Part shown: positions 26,153 through 34,451 of the stretch, one piece after another
Layout of the letters: each line of letters begins with the position of its first letter
Position numbering within the stretch: position 1 is the first letter of the stretch
Source: Mesoflavibacter zeaxanthinifaciens DSM 18436
GTDB taxonomy: Bacteria > Bacteroidota > Bacteroidia > Flavobacteriales > Flavobacteriaceae
Length of the DNA: 64,000 nucleotides
Assembly: GCF_000422365.1 (NCBI RefSeq)
Contig: NZ_AULQ01000009.1
Coordinates: 91,342 to 155,341, forward strand
Reading direction: 5' to 3'
Translations under genes and position numbers: made by a program
Notes under the pieces: model-generated
The model's input: the letters and a program-made list of their open reading frames with translations, nothing else
Databases searched by the model: none
Told to the model about the DNA's origin: nothing

Positions 26153-26680
26153 ATGAAAAATATAATCACTCTTATTTGCTTTTTAGTAGTAGCAAATACA
26201 GGTTTTGCACAAGTTGATGCCTATAGCGAAGACGTAAAAAAATGTATAAAAAGTAATGGTACGATAGCTTATTATGAAAATGTAGTAGACCAAATGTTTA
26301 CAATGTTAGAAGAACAATTTGAATCTCAAAACGTTCCAGCAAAAGTTTGGACAGAAGTAAAAGCAGAAAAAACAGATGCAATGGATGAGTTAGCTCAAAT
26401 GATAGTGTCTGCTTATCGCGCACACTTTACCCATGAAGACGTAAAAAAAATGAATGCATTATACGCAACCAAAGCTGGACAAAACATGTTTAAACCAGAA
26501 GAGTTGTCTGAAGGAGATAAAGTAGTTTTAAAAGAATTTTATGCAAGCGAAACAGGACAGAAAATTGTAAACTCACAAGATTCTATGAATGCGTCCATGA
26601 GTAATATATCTGAGATGTGGAGTAAAGATTTATACCAAGGTGTAATTTCTAAATTATCAGAAAAAGGTTATAATCTTTAA
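26153..26680 (+). CDS. DUF2059 family secreted protein
   Basis: A 175-residue protein with a signal peptide ending in GFAQ (residues 17-20). The helical pattern LAQMIVSAYRAHFTHEDVKKMNALYATKAGQNMF, and the later VLKEFYASETGQKIV, are the DUF2059 signature. Function is unknown. ATG at the normal position without a Shine-Dalgarno sequence. It follows the barrel gene by 47 nt and precedes the TIMP-like protein by 8 nt, so the three may be co-transcribed. Confidence 0.8.
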   Translation: MKNIITLICFLVVANTGFAQVDAYSEDVKKCIKSNGTIAYYENVVDQMFTMLEEQFESQNVPAKVWTEVKAEKTDAMDELAQMIVSAYRAHFTHEDVKKMNALYATKAGQNMFKPEELSEGDKVVLKEFYASETGQKIVNSQDSMNASMSNISEMWSKDLYQGVISKLSEKGYNL

Positions 26681-26688
26681 GTGATTTT

Positions 26689-27396
26689 ATGAAAGTTTAT
26701 ACTTTAACAATAGGGCTATTCCTTTTTTCAGTGGTTAGCTATGCTTGTAGTTGTAGTTACGGAACATTAAGTACTAAACTTAATAGTTTTGATAATATTT
26801 TTACAGCTAAAGTAGTTAAGGTGTTAGAGTATCATAGTAATTCTAAACAAGCAAAAAAGATAGAGGTTGAATTTTTAGAAAAAATAAATTTTAAGTACAA
26901 TTCAAATATAATTTATTTCTCAGAACCAAGTGGGATTTGTCCAATACCAAACCCAAAAAAAGATTCAGAATGGCTTTTTTATATTAATATATCTGAAGAA
27001 AATAAATTAATTATCAGTGAATGTAATCCTTCAGTTAATTTAAAAAACAGGAGAGCTAAAGATGATTTAAGTAAATTGAAAATCTTAAACAATCTACGAA
27101 AGGAAAATTTAGAGTCTTTAAGTTTTTATGAAAGTAATCTGTCTTTTTTTCAGTCAGATTTTAGTCGATCAAAATATTATGAGTTTGATAATGATTATGG
27201 TCTATATGAAGTTGTTTTTGACAATAATCTTTCATGTGTAAACAAGATAACAGTAAAAAAAGGACTAGGCGATAAATTTGATGAAAAAATAATGAGTTAT
27301 TTTAAAAATAGGTTTAATTTAAAATTAAGAAGTAATGTGAAGTCTTTAGTTGATGATAATTTTAAATTAAGAGTTTTAGTATGGAAGACTAAATAA
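26689..27396 (+). CDS. Secreted protein with TIMP/NTR-like N-terminus
   Basis: A 235-residue protein. The signal peptide would be cleaved after Ala19 to leave Cys20-Ser-Cys22, followed by a beta segment IFTAKVVKVLEY, the layout of the TIMP/netrin domain, in which the N-terminal Cys is structurally important. Further cysteines are in GICPIPNP and SECNPS. The rest is not recognised. Its stop overlaps a convergent methyltransferase by 8 nt. I am fairly sure of the fold resemblance but not of any inhibitor role. Confidence 0.6.
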   Translation: MKVYTLTIGLFLFSVVSYACSCSYGTLSTKLNSFDNIFTAKVVKVLEYHSNSKQAKKIEVEFLEKINFKYNSNIIYFSEPSGICPIPNPKKDSEWLFYINISEENKLIISECNPSVNLKNRRAKDDLSKLKILNNLRKENLESLSFYESNLSFFQSDFSRSKYYEFDNDYGLYEVVFDNNLSCVNKITVKKGLGDKFDEKIMSYFKNRFNLKLRSNVKSLVDDNFKLRVLVWKTK

Positions 27397-28087
27397 AAAT
27401 TTTAGCCAAATACTCATAATGCTCGCCTTCAGCGAGCATTTCGCATTTTAAACCAACAGCTTTGCATGCGGTATCTAATAAATTAAAGTCTAGGTAAAGC
27501 CACTTCATTGGTGTTTCTTTTTCACCTTTATAAGAAATGTAATAATCTAATTCGCCATAATAATTAGCATTCATATCGTGCCAAAATCCGCCATCTTCAT
27601 CTAAGTACATATATTTTATATCACTAGAATCAATTAAAATTTGTCCGTTTTTATTTAAAATAGATTTTAAGTGTAATAGGTATTTTGACACTTGATTTAA
27701 GGTTTGAAAAATACCAGTGCCATTCATAAGTAAAAGAATAGTATCAAAAGTTTCGGTTTCATCTAAAATAGATTTGTGTTCAATATTTAAAACGCCTCTT
27801 TGTTTTGCAACTTCCACAGCACCTTTAGAGATATCTATTGCTTTAACTTCAATATCTTTTTGCTGTAAATACAAACTGTGGCTACCTGCGCCACAACCAA
27901 CATCAAGCGTTTTACCTTTTGCTAATTTTAGTGCTTTTTGCTCTAGTTTAGGCATGTCTTTAAAACCTCTGAATAAATAAGGAAGCGGTAACTCATCCTC
28001 ATCAGAAATGTTTGTTGAGGTTATAATGTCTTCGGTGTAGTTACCGTTATAATAATCTAATAAAGCTTTTCCAAAAAGGTCTTTCAT
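27389..28087 (-). CDS. Class I SAM-dependent methyltransferase
   Basis: A 232-residue protein with the SAM-binding motif I LDVGCGAGSHSLYL (59-72), an acidic motif VKAIDISKGAVEVAK and a motif with DTILLLMNGTG. The C-terminal half is cap-like. The substrate is unknown; proteins of this length are often annotated as ubiquinone- or tellurite-like methyltransferases, but nothing here supports a specific one. It ends within the end of the TIMP-like gene. Confidence 0.8.
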   Translation of the reverse strand: MKDLFGKALLDYYNGNYTEDIITSTNISDEDELPLPYLFRGFKDMPKLEQKALKLAKGKTLDVGCGAGSHSLYLQQKDIEVKAIDISKGAVEVAKQRGVLNIEHKSILDETETFDTILLLMNGTGIFQTLNQVSKYLLHLKSILNKNGQILIDSSDIKYMYLDEDGGFWHDMNANYYGELDYYISYKGEKETPMKWLYLDFNLLDTACKAVGLKCEMLAEGEHYEYLAKIFI

Positions 28088-28101
28088 TTAGTTTTAATTT
28101 T

Positions 28102-28121
28102 CATTTCCGCGAAAGCGAAAA
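28102..28121. repeat. Short palindromic element, copy 1
   Basis: CATTTCCGCGAAAGCGAAAA, with TTCGCTTTCGCGGAA on the other strand, in the short gap between divergent genes. The same motif occurs at 35437-35456 and inside a coding region at 40452-40471. Confidence 0.6.
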
Positions 28122-28137
28122 CATAGTGGTAAAATAG

Positions 28138-28145
28138 TATTTTTG
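28138..28145 (+). promoter_or_regulatory. -7 box of the YkgJ-like gene, start codon 4 nt downstream
   Basis: TATTTTTG matches TAnnTTTG, and only GCAG-like sequence separates it from the ATG at 28150. Transcription would begin at or inside the start codon, so the mRNA is probably leaderless. Confidence 0.45.
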
Positions 28146-28149
28146 CAGC

Positions 28150-28644
28150 ATGCAAGAGTTTATAAATAACCTTCCAAAGCTTGCCAAAGATAAGCATAAG
28201 GAAAACAAAACCTTTTTTACAAAGTTAAAAAAGAAGCCGCCAAAACAATTAGATTATATCATGCAAGAGTTGCATGAAGAAGAATTTGAACGTACAGATT
28301 GTTTAGAATGTGCTAATTGTTGTAAAACAACAGGTCCATTATTTACCAATAAGGATGTAGAGCGTATTGCTAAGTATTTTAAAATGAAACCACAACAATT
28401 TATCGATACGTATTTGCGTATTGATGAAGATAATGATTATGTATTGCAAAGCGTACCATGTACATTTTTAGGTGCCGATAATTATTGTTCTATTTATGAT
28501 GTTAGACCCAAAGCTTGTGCCGAGTTTCCGCATACGGATAGAAAAAAGTTTCAGCAAATATCAAATTTAACAATGAAAAATGTAGCCATTTGTCCTGCTG
28601 CTTATAATATAGTTGAAGCTATGAAAAAACGTATTAATCTATAA
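28150..28644 (+). CDS. YkgJ family cysteine-cluster protein
   Basis: A 164-residue cytoplasmic protein with the CxxCxxCC-type cluster: CLECANCCKTTGPLFT (about residues 54-69), then VPCTFLGADNYCSIYDVRPKACAEFP (about 97-124) and a final CPAAY. The family (Zn- or FeS-binding CxxCxxCC) is widespread and of unknown function. The first ATG is supported by the conserved N-terminus MQEFINNLPKLAKDKHKENK. The upstream promoter box leaves almost no leader. Confidence 0.8.
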   Translation: MQEFINNLPKLAKDKHKENKTFFTKLKKKPPKQLDYIMQELHEEEFERTDCLECANCCKTTGPLFTNKDVERIAKYFKMKPQQFIDTYLRIDEDNDYVLQSVPCTFLGADNYCSIYDVRPKACAEFPHTDRKKFQQISNLTMKNVAICPAAYNIVEAMKKRINL

Positions 28645-28688
28645 CATTTGGTTTGGTTTTTGTGCATTAATGGTCTAAATTTAATTCT

Positions 28689-29579
28689 ATGAAAAAAAGT
28701 GTATTTGCTTTATTATTATGTGTTTTTGTAACTAGTTTTTCTTGGTCGCAAGAATGGTTAACCTCTTTTAAATTTGCTAAAAGATTGGCTTTAATGGAAG
28801 ATAAGATGATTTTAGCAATTTGGGAAAACTCTGCAAGTTATGCTTATCCTGTTTTGATAGAAGACAATAAAGGTATTAAGTACGAGGTCAAGCTATTTGA
28901 AGATGAAAACGCAAACAAATTAGTTTGGGAATATTTTGTGCCAGTCATAATTAGTGAGAGTAATTATGATCAATTAGCAGAAGATTACTTAAAGGATAAA
29001 AGTTACCAATATAAAGAACGTTTTAATGATGACTTTTTAAAAGTCATGGATCCAAATGGAAATATAATTAATACTAAAGCTTTAGACGAATACGGTATTT
29101 TAAACCTTACTAGACTGATTAGAAGCTATGCATTAAACTTATCATTTTTAAAATCTGAAATGACAGGTTATTTTGAAAACAAGTCATTTTCATCTGCATT
29201 TAGACTCGCAGTTAAATATTTAGATTTTGCAACTTATGCTAAAGACGACGTTAAAAAAGAGATTGTTAATTTATCTGATATTTATATGAATGAAGCTAAG
29301 ACATTGTTAGAAAAAAGTAATTTTGATAATAAATCTGCTTTAACTCAAAAAATAGAATTATTAGATTTAAATAAAGATTTAATCTTAGGTAGACATCGTA
29401 AAGTTTACCGTGCTTTAAAAAAGACAAATGAGACTAGTATAGATAAAATTAATAAATCACTATATGCCTTTTTACAATATGCTTCATTAAAAGGGATAGG
29501 TAAAATAGAAGAATCCTTAAAATGGCAAGGTCAAGTCACTCAAAATGATTTGAATAAAATAAAGTTTCTCGTTAAATAA
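28689..29579 (+). CDS. Secreted thioredoxin-like-fold protein
   Basis: A 296-residue protein with a signal peptide ending near FSWSQ (residues 17-21). The next segment, WLTSFKFAKRLALMEDKMILAIWEN, resembles the start of a thioredoxin-like domain in secreted Bacteroidota proteins, with W and K positions in register, but no C-x-x-C active site exists. The C-terminal half is helical. Function not assigned. Confidence 0.55.
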   Translation: MKKSVFALLLCVFVTSFSWSQEWLTSFKFAKRLALMEDKMILAIWENSASYAYPVLIEDNKGIKYEVKLFEDENANKLVWEYFVPVIISESNYDQLAEDYLKDKSYQYKERFNDDFLKVMDPNGNIINTKALDEYGILNLTRLIRSYALNLSFLKSEMTGYFENKSFSSAFRLAVKYLDFATYAKDDVKKEIVNLSDIYMNEAKTLLEKSNFDNKSALTQKIELLDLNKDLILGRHRKVYRALKKTNETSIDKINKSLYAFLQYASLKGIGKIEESLKWQGQVTQNDLNKIKFLVK

Positions 29580-29606
29580 ACTTTATTTCATATCTTGTAG
29601 TTGGTT

Positions 29607-30434
29607 ATGGAAACACTTTTAAACTACTTTGAGGCTATACCGTCAACACACAGAAGTGCGTTGTTAATTGGAGGTATTACGCTATTTTGGATATTAGAAG
29701 GTATGTTGCCACTTTTTAATTTTAAATACAAAAAATGGAAGCATGCATTGCCTAATCTATTCTTTACATTTACAACGGTTATTATCAATTTTACATTAGC
29801 AGGATTATTAATTTTTACTTCCTTTTGGGTGAAAGAAAATAACTTTGGGATTATTAATTGGCTACCAGAAATGCCTTTATGGTTATATGCGCTATTAGGA
29901 GTTTTATTTTTAGACTTTTTTGGAGCTTACTTAGCACATTATGTAGAGCATAAAGTAAAACCACTTTGGATGGTACACCTTGTACATCATTCTGATCATA
30001 ATGTAGATACAACTACAGCAAATAGACATCATCCAATAGAAAGTATTATAAGATTTGCATTTACACTTGCAGGTGTGTTTATAGTTGGTACGCCAATAGC
30101 AATTGTGTTTTTGTATCAGTCAATGTCACTTGTTGCTACGCAGTTTACACATGCTAATATCAAAATGTCTAAGCGTGTAGATAAATTAATTAGTTACGTG
30201 TTTATTTCACCAGATATGCACAAAATTCACCATCATTATAAATTACCATATACAGATTCTAACTACGGTAATATTTTTTCTATTTGGGATAGACTTTTTG
30301 GTACTTATATGTACATGAACAGAGAAGATATTGTTTATGGTGTAGATACTTTTCCTAATGAAAAAGAAAATGGTAGTCTAATTCATCTTTTAAAACAACC
30401 TTTTCATAAATATAGAAATCCTACAACAGATTAG
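29607..30434 (+). CDS. Sterol desaturase/fatty acid hydroxylase family protein
   Basis: A membrane protein of 275 residues with about four helices and the three histidine boxes of the di-iron hydroxylases: HYVEH (111-115), HLVHHSDHNVD (124-134) with HHP (141), and a later HKIHHHYK box. These ligands bind two iron ions for C-H oxidation of lipids. The lipid substrate (sterol-like, hopanoid-like or ornithine lipid) cannot be told. Start ATG at 29607; an in-frame TTG lies six bases earlier. Confidence 0.85.
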   Translation: METLLNYFEAIPSTHRSALLIGGITLFWILEGMLPLFNFKYKKWKHALPNLFFTFTTVIINFTLAGLLIFTSFWVKENNFGIINWLPEMPLWLYALLGVLFLDFFGAYLAHYVEHKVKPLWMVHLVHHSDHNVDTTTANRHHPIESIIRFAFTLAGVFIVGTPIAIVFLYQSMSLVATQFTHANIKMSKRVDKLISYVFISPDMHKIHHHYKLPYTDSNYGNIFSIWDRLFGTYMYMNREDIVYGVDTFPNEKENGSLIHLLKQPFHKYRNPTTD

Positions 30435-30697
30435 TTTTGTATAAATTTCAATCATTTTATTGTTTTGTTGATTTTATCCTAATAAATTAAATAAAACATT
30501 ACATTTTTATCTGTTTTGTATTGAATTTCACGCATAAATTATTGATTATCAGTTAAATTGGTTATTGGTCGAGTATTTTATGCTTTTTGGCTAATTTCTT
30601 GTAAATTTAATATTGATACCAACTTAGTAAGTTTTTTTCGATATACATTTGACTTCCCTTAGCAATTGATTTTTAGCATTACGTTAAAAATATAAAG

Positions 30698-31723
30698 ATG
30701 AAATACCTACAAAAAACATTACTATTCGCAGCTTTATTTGCGCTGACTTTTTCTGTAACTGCGCAAGAAAAATTTACGCTTATTCATAAAAATAAAAATA
30801 GCTCTGCTTTAGGTTTAAAACATGATTTAAACAAAGTAGGAGATACTATTTTGATGACAAGTGATAAATCAATTCTAAGAGTAAGCTTTTTAAGTCATGC
30901 TCAAAAAGAGACCGTTATGGTAGATTTAGATAATAAAAGCGCTATAATACCATTGCACCACTTAGCAAAAGGAAGGTATACTATTGCTGTGTATAGAGAA
31001 GACATGATTATTGCTTTTGATATTGTAAGGCAAAAAGAAATTTTAGCTGTAGACAATTCTGTTACAGATTTAGAAGAAAGTATCTTGCGATCTAGCTTAT
31101 CTCAAGAAGAACAAGAAAAAAGATTCATAAAGCCTTTATCAAAAAGCACTAATAAAGATACGCGTTTAGCAAGTAGTAATAATATAAATACTAAAAATCA
31201 GCTATCAGATAAAGAAATTTCTGAACGTGATAGAATAAAAAAAGAAAGAGAAGCGCTTTTAGAAAAAGAAAGAGCAATAGCTAAAGCAAATCTTATAAAA
31301 TTACAAGAAGAAAGAGCTGCAAAACAAAAGAAAGAAGAAGTAGCAATAGCAGAAGCTAAAAAAGAAGAAGAATTAGCAAAGCAAATAGCTTTAAAACATC
31401 AAGAAGAATTAAAGCTAGCTGAAGAGAACCGAAAAAAGCTAAAAGAAGAAGCTGAAAAGAGAAGAGTTGCAGAAGCAAGACAAAAAGAAGAAGAAGCAAA
31501 AAGAGCAGAAATAGAAGCATCTAAAAGAGTAATGTTAGCTCAGTTAGAAAAAAATAAAAAAGATAAAGCTAATTCTGAAAAAGAATTAGCTAGCAATACA
31601 GTAAAACCTAAAAAAGTAAAATATAATTTGACTCTTGTTAATGATAAATCTGTAGATGTTCAAACTAGGGAAGAGTATCGTAAAGAAAACTTAAGGCCAA
31701 ACGGTAAACCTTATAACGATTAA
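30698..31723 (+). CDS. Secreted coiled-coil protein rich in Glu, Lys and Ala
   Basis: A 341-residue protein with a signal peptide ending near VTAQE (residues 20-24). The first third is a beta-rich head. From about residue 160 to 300 the sequence is a charged heptad-like helix, with stretches such as EEELAKQIALKHQEELKLAE, that should form a long coiled coil. A short C-terminal tail follows. No known family. Its stop overlaps the convergent NamZ-like gene by 4 nt. Confidence 0.65.
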   Translation: MKYLQKTLLFAALFALTFSVTAQEKFTLIHKNKNSSALGLKHDLNKVGDTILMTSDKSILRVSFLSHAQKETVMVDLDNKSAIIPLHHLAKGRYTIAVYREDMIIAFDIVRQKEILAVDNSVTDLEESILRSSLSQEEQEKRFIKPLSKSTNKDTRLASSNNINTKNQLSDKEISERDRIKKEREALLEKERAIAKANLIKLQEERAAKQKKEEVAIAEAKKEEELAKQIALKHQEELKLAEENRKKLKEEAEKRRVAEARQKEEEAKRAEIEASKRVMLAQLEKNKKDKANSEKELASNTVKPKKVKYNLTLVNDKSVDVQTREEYRKENLRPNGKPYND

Positions 31724-33012
31724 TTATAAATTAAATATGTTTTTCGTTTTGTCAAATAATCTTCTAAGCCACTTTGCCAAGTGGCTTTTATTTTGTCTTC
31801 AGTCCAACCTGCTTTAATTTGTTCTTGTAGTTTGTTAGTTCCTGCTAACTTGTCTATAAAATTATTTTTTAAGAAAAAGCTTTCTTTGTTTGTAGTTGTA
31901 TTATAAGCGTTTATAATAAAGCTTAAATCTATTTTGTCAAGTCTTTTGAGGTCTCTTAAATCGTAACCGTTACAAACCTTATTTTCATGCTTTGGGTATT
32001 TTGCGCCATCATTAGATTTTGGTATAAAAGTAAAGTTGGTTTTAGGTAAATCTGGTGATCCATAAATTTGAAATTGCATATCTGTACCACGACCAGCGCT
32101 AACATTAGTACCTTCAAAAAAACACAAACTAGGATAAAGATTAATTGCTTTTGCGTTTGGTAGGTTTGGAGATGGTTTGACAGGTAAATCATACTCTAAA
32201 TTACGAGTGTAATTATCCATAGGTATAACTGTTAAGTCACATGTAATGTTGTTATTTAACCAACCTTCTCCGTTTACCATTTTAGCATATTCGCCAATAG
32301 TTAATCCGTGTACAATAGGTACAGGATGCATACCAACAAAACTTTTATATTCTGGATCTAAAATAGGACCATCAACATAATGACCATTTGGGTTTGGTCG
32401 ATCTAAAACAATCACTTTTATATTGTTTTCAGCACAAGCCTCCATAACATAGTGTAATGTAGAAATATAAGTGTAAAAACGAGCACCAACATCTTGTATG
32501 TCAAAAACAATAATATCAATGTCTTTTAATTGATTTGCGGTTGGCTTTTTGTTATTACCGTATAAAGAAATAATAGGTAAACCAGTTTTGGTATCAATAC
32601 CGTCCTTAACAACTTCACCAGCATCTGCTTGACCTCTAAAACCATGTTCTGGCGCAAAAACAGTCGTCACATTTACACTCATGTAATCTTTAAGGTAATC
32701 GACTAAATGTTGTGTTACTTTTTTACTTCCCATTGTACTTTCATCTACAACTGCGCGTTGTAAAAAAGTGATTTCAGAAGTTTGATTAGCAACAATTCCA
32801 ACACGTTTCCCTTTTAATAACGGTAAATATAAATTAGTTTTATTAACTCCAAGTACTAAGGGTTTAGATGTCTCAGTTGTTGTGCCAGCTTCAGTTTTAA
32901 TAACTGTTTTTTCTACGTGAGTTAAACTTTTTTTTGTTTGATTACCACAGGCAAATAGTGTTAAAACAAATAATAAAACTGTATTTTTACACCAATTAAA
33001 AGAAAATATCAT
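31720..33012 (-). CDS. DUF1343 family lipoprotein, NamZ-like exo-N-acetylmuramidase
   Basis: A 430-residue secreted protein with a lipobox LTLFAC (Cys22). Typical DUF1343 blocks are present: KRVGIVANQTSEI, VFAPEHGFRGQADAGE, IIVFDIQDVGARFYTYISTL and RGTDMQFQIYG. Members of this family include NamZ, which removes MurNAc from peptidoglycan ends, so a role in cell-wall recycling is likely. A longer reading frame to 33111 exists, but the lipoprotein signal begins at the ATG at 33012. The start is 1 nt from the divergent LolC/E-like start. Confidence 0.85.
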   Translation of the reverse strand: MIFSFNWCKNTVLLFVLTLFACGNQTKKSLTHVEKTVIKTEAGTTTETSKPLVLGVNKTNLYLPLLKGKRVGIVANQTSEITFLQRAVVDESTMGSKKVTQHLVDYLKDYMSVNVTTVFAPEHGFRGQADAGEVVKDGIDTKTGLPIISLYGNNKKPTANQLKDIDIIVFDIQDVGARFYTYISTLHYVMEACAENNIKVIVLDRPNPNGHYVDGPILDPEYKSFVGMHPVPIVHGLTIGEYAKMVNGEGWLNNNITCDLTVIPMDNYTRNLEYDLPVKPSPNLPNAKAINLYPSLCFFEGTNVSAGRGTDMQFQIYGSPDLPKTNFTFIPKSNDGAKYPKHENKVCNGYDLRDLKRLDKIDLSFIINAYNTTTNKESFFLKNNFIDKLAGTNKLQEQIKAGWTEDKIKATWQSGLEDYLTKRKTYLIYN

Positions 33013-33013
33013 A

Positions 33014-34252
33014 TTGAATCTCGAGTTTTTTATAGCTAAACGCATTATTGATAGTAAGGCGTATAAAAGTAGTATTTCGGCGCCAATTATAAAAATAGGA
33101 ATTTTAGCCATAATCCTAGGTATGATTGTAATGTTAATTGCTATTGCTACTGGTATTGGCTTACAAAAAAAGATTAGAGAAAAAGTAGTTGCTTTTGAAG
33201 GTCATGCAGTTATAGAAAGATATGATAATAATAATTCTCAAGAAAGTCAGAACCCAATAACGACAGAGCAAGATTTTTACCCAAAATTTTCAGCAGTTCC
33301 AGAAGTAACACATATACAAGCAACAGCAACAAAATCAGGAATAATCAGATTAGAAGACGATTTTGAATATGTTGTTTTAAAAGGTGTTGGTAAAGATTAC
33401 GACTGGCAATATTTTGAAGAGTTTTTAGTAGAAGGAAAGCTTCCAGATTTTCCTAAAGAAAAATGGAATGACCAAATTCTAATTTCAGAATATTTAGCCA
33501 ATAGATTACAGTTTAAAGTAGGAGATAAATTCAATACCTATTTCTTAAAAGAAGATACCTCAAGACCGCCAAACATTGTAACGTTTCAAATCGTAGGTAT
33601 ATACAATTCAGGATTAAAAGAATTTGATCAATTGTATGTTTTAGGTGATATTACACATATACAAAGACTAAATAAATGGGACAATAATCAAGTAGGACGT
33701 TTTGAGGTGTTTATCAAAGATTTTGACCAATTAGAAACTACCGGAAACGCAATAAGAGAAGAAGTACCAACCTTACTCAACGCAGTAACTGTAGACCAAA
33801 TGCATCCTGTAATTTTCGAGTGGATTTCCATTTTCGATAAAAACACATACGCTATTATAGGTATCATGATCTTGGTAGCAGGAATAAATATGATTACCGC
33901 ATTGCTAGTACTAATTTTAGAACGCACACAAATGATAGGCATTTTAAAAGCATTAGGAAGTAGTAACTTAAGCATCCGAAAAATATTTTTATACAACGCA
34001 ACCTATTTAATTATAAAAGGGTTATTTTGGGGGAATTTAATAGGTATTAGCCTATTGTTAATTCAAAAATATTTTGGTTTAATTCCGCTTGATCCAAAAA
34101 CATATTACGTCTCTACAGTTCCAATTTATTTCAATATCGGGTACATTATCGCACTTAACATCGGTACGTTTGTATTATGCTTACTCATGTTAATTATCCC
34201 ATCGGTAATAGTGTCAAAAATTTCACCGGTAAAAGCCATTCGTTTCGAGTAA
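33014..34252 (+). CDS. LolC/LolE-like ABC transporter permease
   Basis: A membrane protein of 412 residues. The N-terminal helix follows NLEFFIAKRIIDSKAYKSSI, then the periplasmic MacB-like core (residues about 60-260), and three C-terminal helices with the coupling segment LVLILERTQMIGILKALGSS. Such permeases extract lipoproteins from the inner membrane. The start is TTG, supported by the conserved M-N-L-E-F-F start. The start codons of this and the divergent NamZ-like gene are separated by a single base. Confidence 0.85.
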   Translation: MNLEFFIAKRIIDSKAYKSSISAPIIKIGILAIILGMIVMLIAIATGIGLQKKIREKVVAFEGHAVIERYDNNNSQESQNPITTEQDFYPKFSAVPEVTHIQATATKSGIIRLEDDFEYVVLKGVGKDYDWQYFEEFLVEGKLPDFPKEKWNDQILISEYLANRLQFKVGDKFNTYFLKEDTSRPPNIVTFQIVGIYNSGLKEFDQLYVLGDITHIQRLNKWDNNQVGRFEVFIKDFDQLETTGNAIREEVPTLLNAVTVDQMHPVIFEWISIFDKNTYAIIGIMILVAGINMITALLVLILERTQMIGILKALGSSNLSIRKIFLYNATYLIIKGLFWGNLIGISLLLIQKYFGLIPLDPKTYYVSTVPIYFNIGYIIALNIGTFVLCLLMLIIPSVIVSKISPVKAIRFE

Positions 34253-34267
34253 ATTTCAAATTTTTTT

Positions 34268-34357
34268 GGGCGTTACCACAAGGGTCGCGCTATCCGTTAC
34301 TAGTTTTGGCTCGATGCGCGCCTCGCCAAAAGCTAACCACTACTATCGCTAACGCGG
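34268..34357 (+). repeat. Dispersed flavobacterial repeat, copy 3
   Basis: GGGCGTTACC at the left, then GGGTCGCGCT, a stem TTTTGGC (34304-34310) / GCCAAAA (34325-34331), and CGCTAACGCGG at the right. A spurious 68-codon frame across it is not a gene. It lies between the LolC/E-like gene and the PLP enzyme gene. Confidence 0.8.
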
Positions 34358-34424
34358 GTAAACACTATTGGTCGTTTTTTTAAATCAACGTAAAGACTAT
34401 TCGTTTAATTCTAAAACAATTCCG

Positions 34425-34432
34425 TACTTTTG
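34425..34432 (+). promoter_or_regulatory. -7 promoter box of the PLP enzyme gene
   Basis: TACTTTTG matches TAnnTTTG, 19 nt before the ATG at 34452. Confidence 0.6.
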
Positions 34433-34451
34433 CAACCGCAAAAAATAACAA

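Noticed and set aside
33013..33111. Longer NamZ start at 33111
   Set aside because: It would run through the LolC/E-like gene and bury the lipoprotein signal.
1426..34357. Dispersed repeats as integron attC sites
   Set aside because: The GTTA and TAAC ends are in the reverse order and orientation to attC core sites, there is no cassette array and no integrase nearby.
34177..34383. 68-codon ORF
   Set aside because: It runs across the end of the LolC/E-like gene and repeat copy 3, with low-complexity sequence and no start support.
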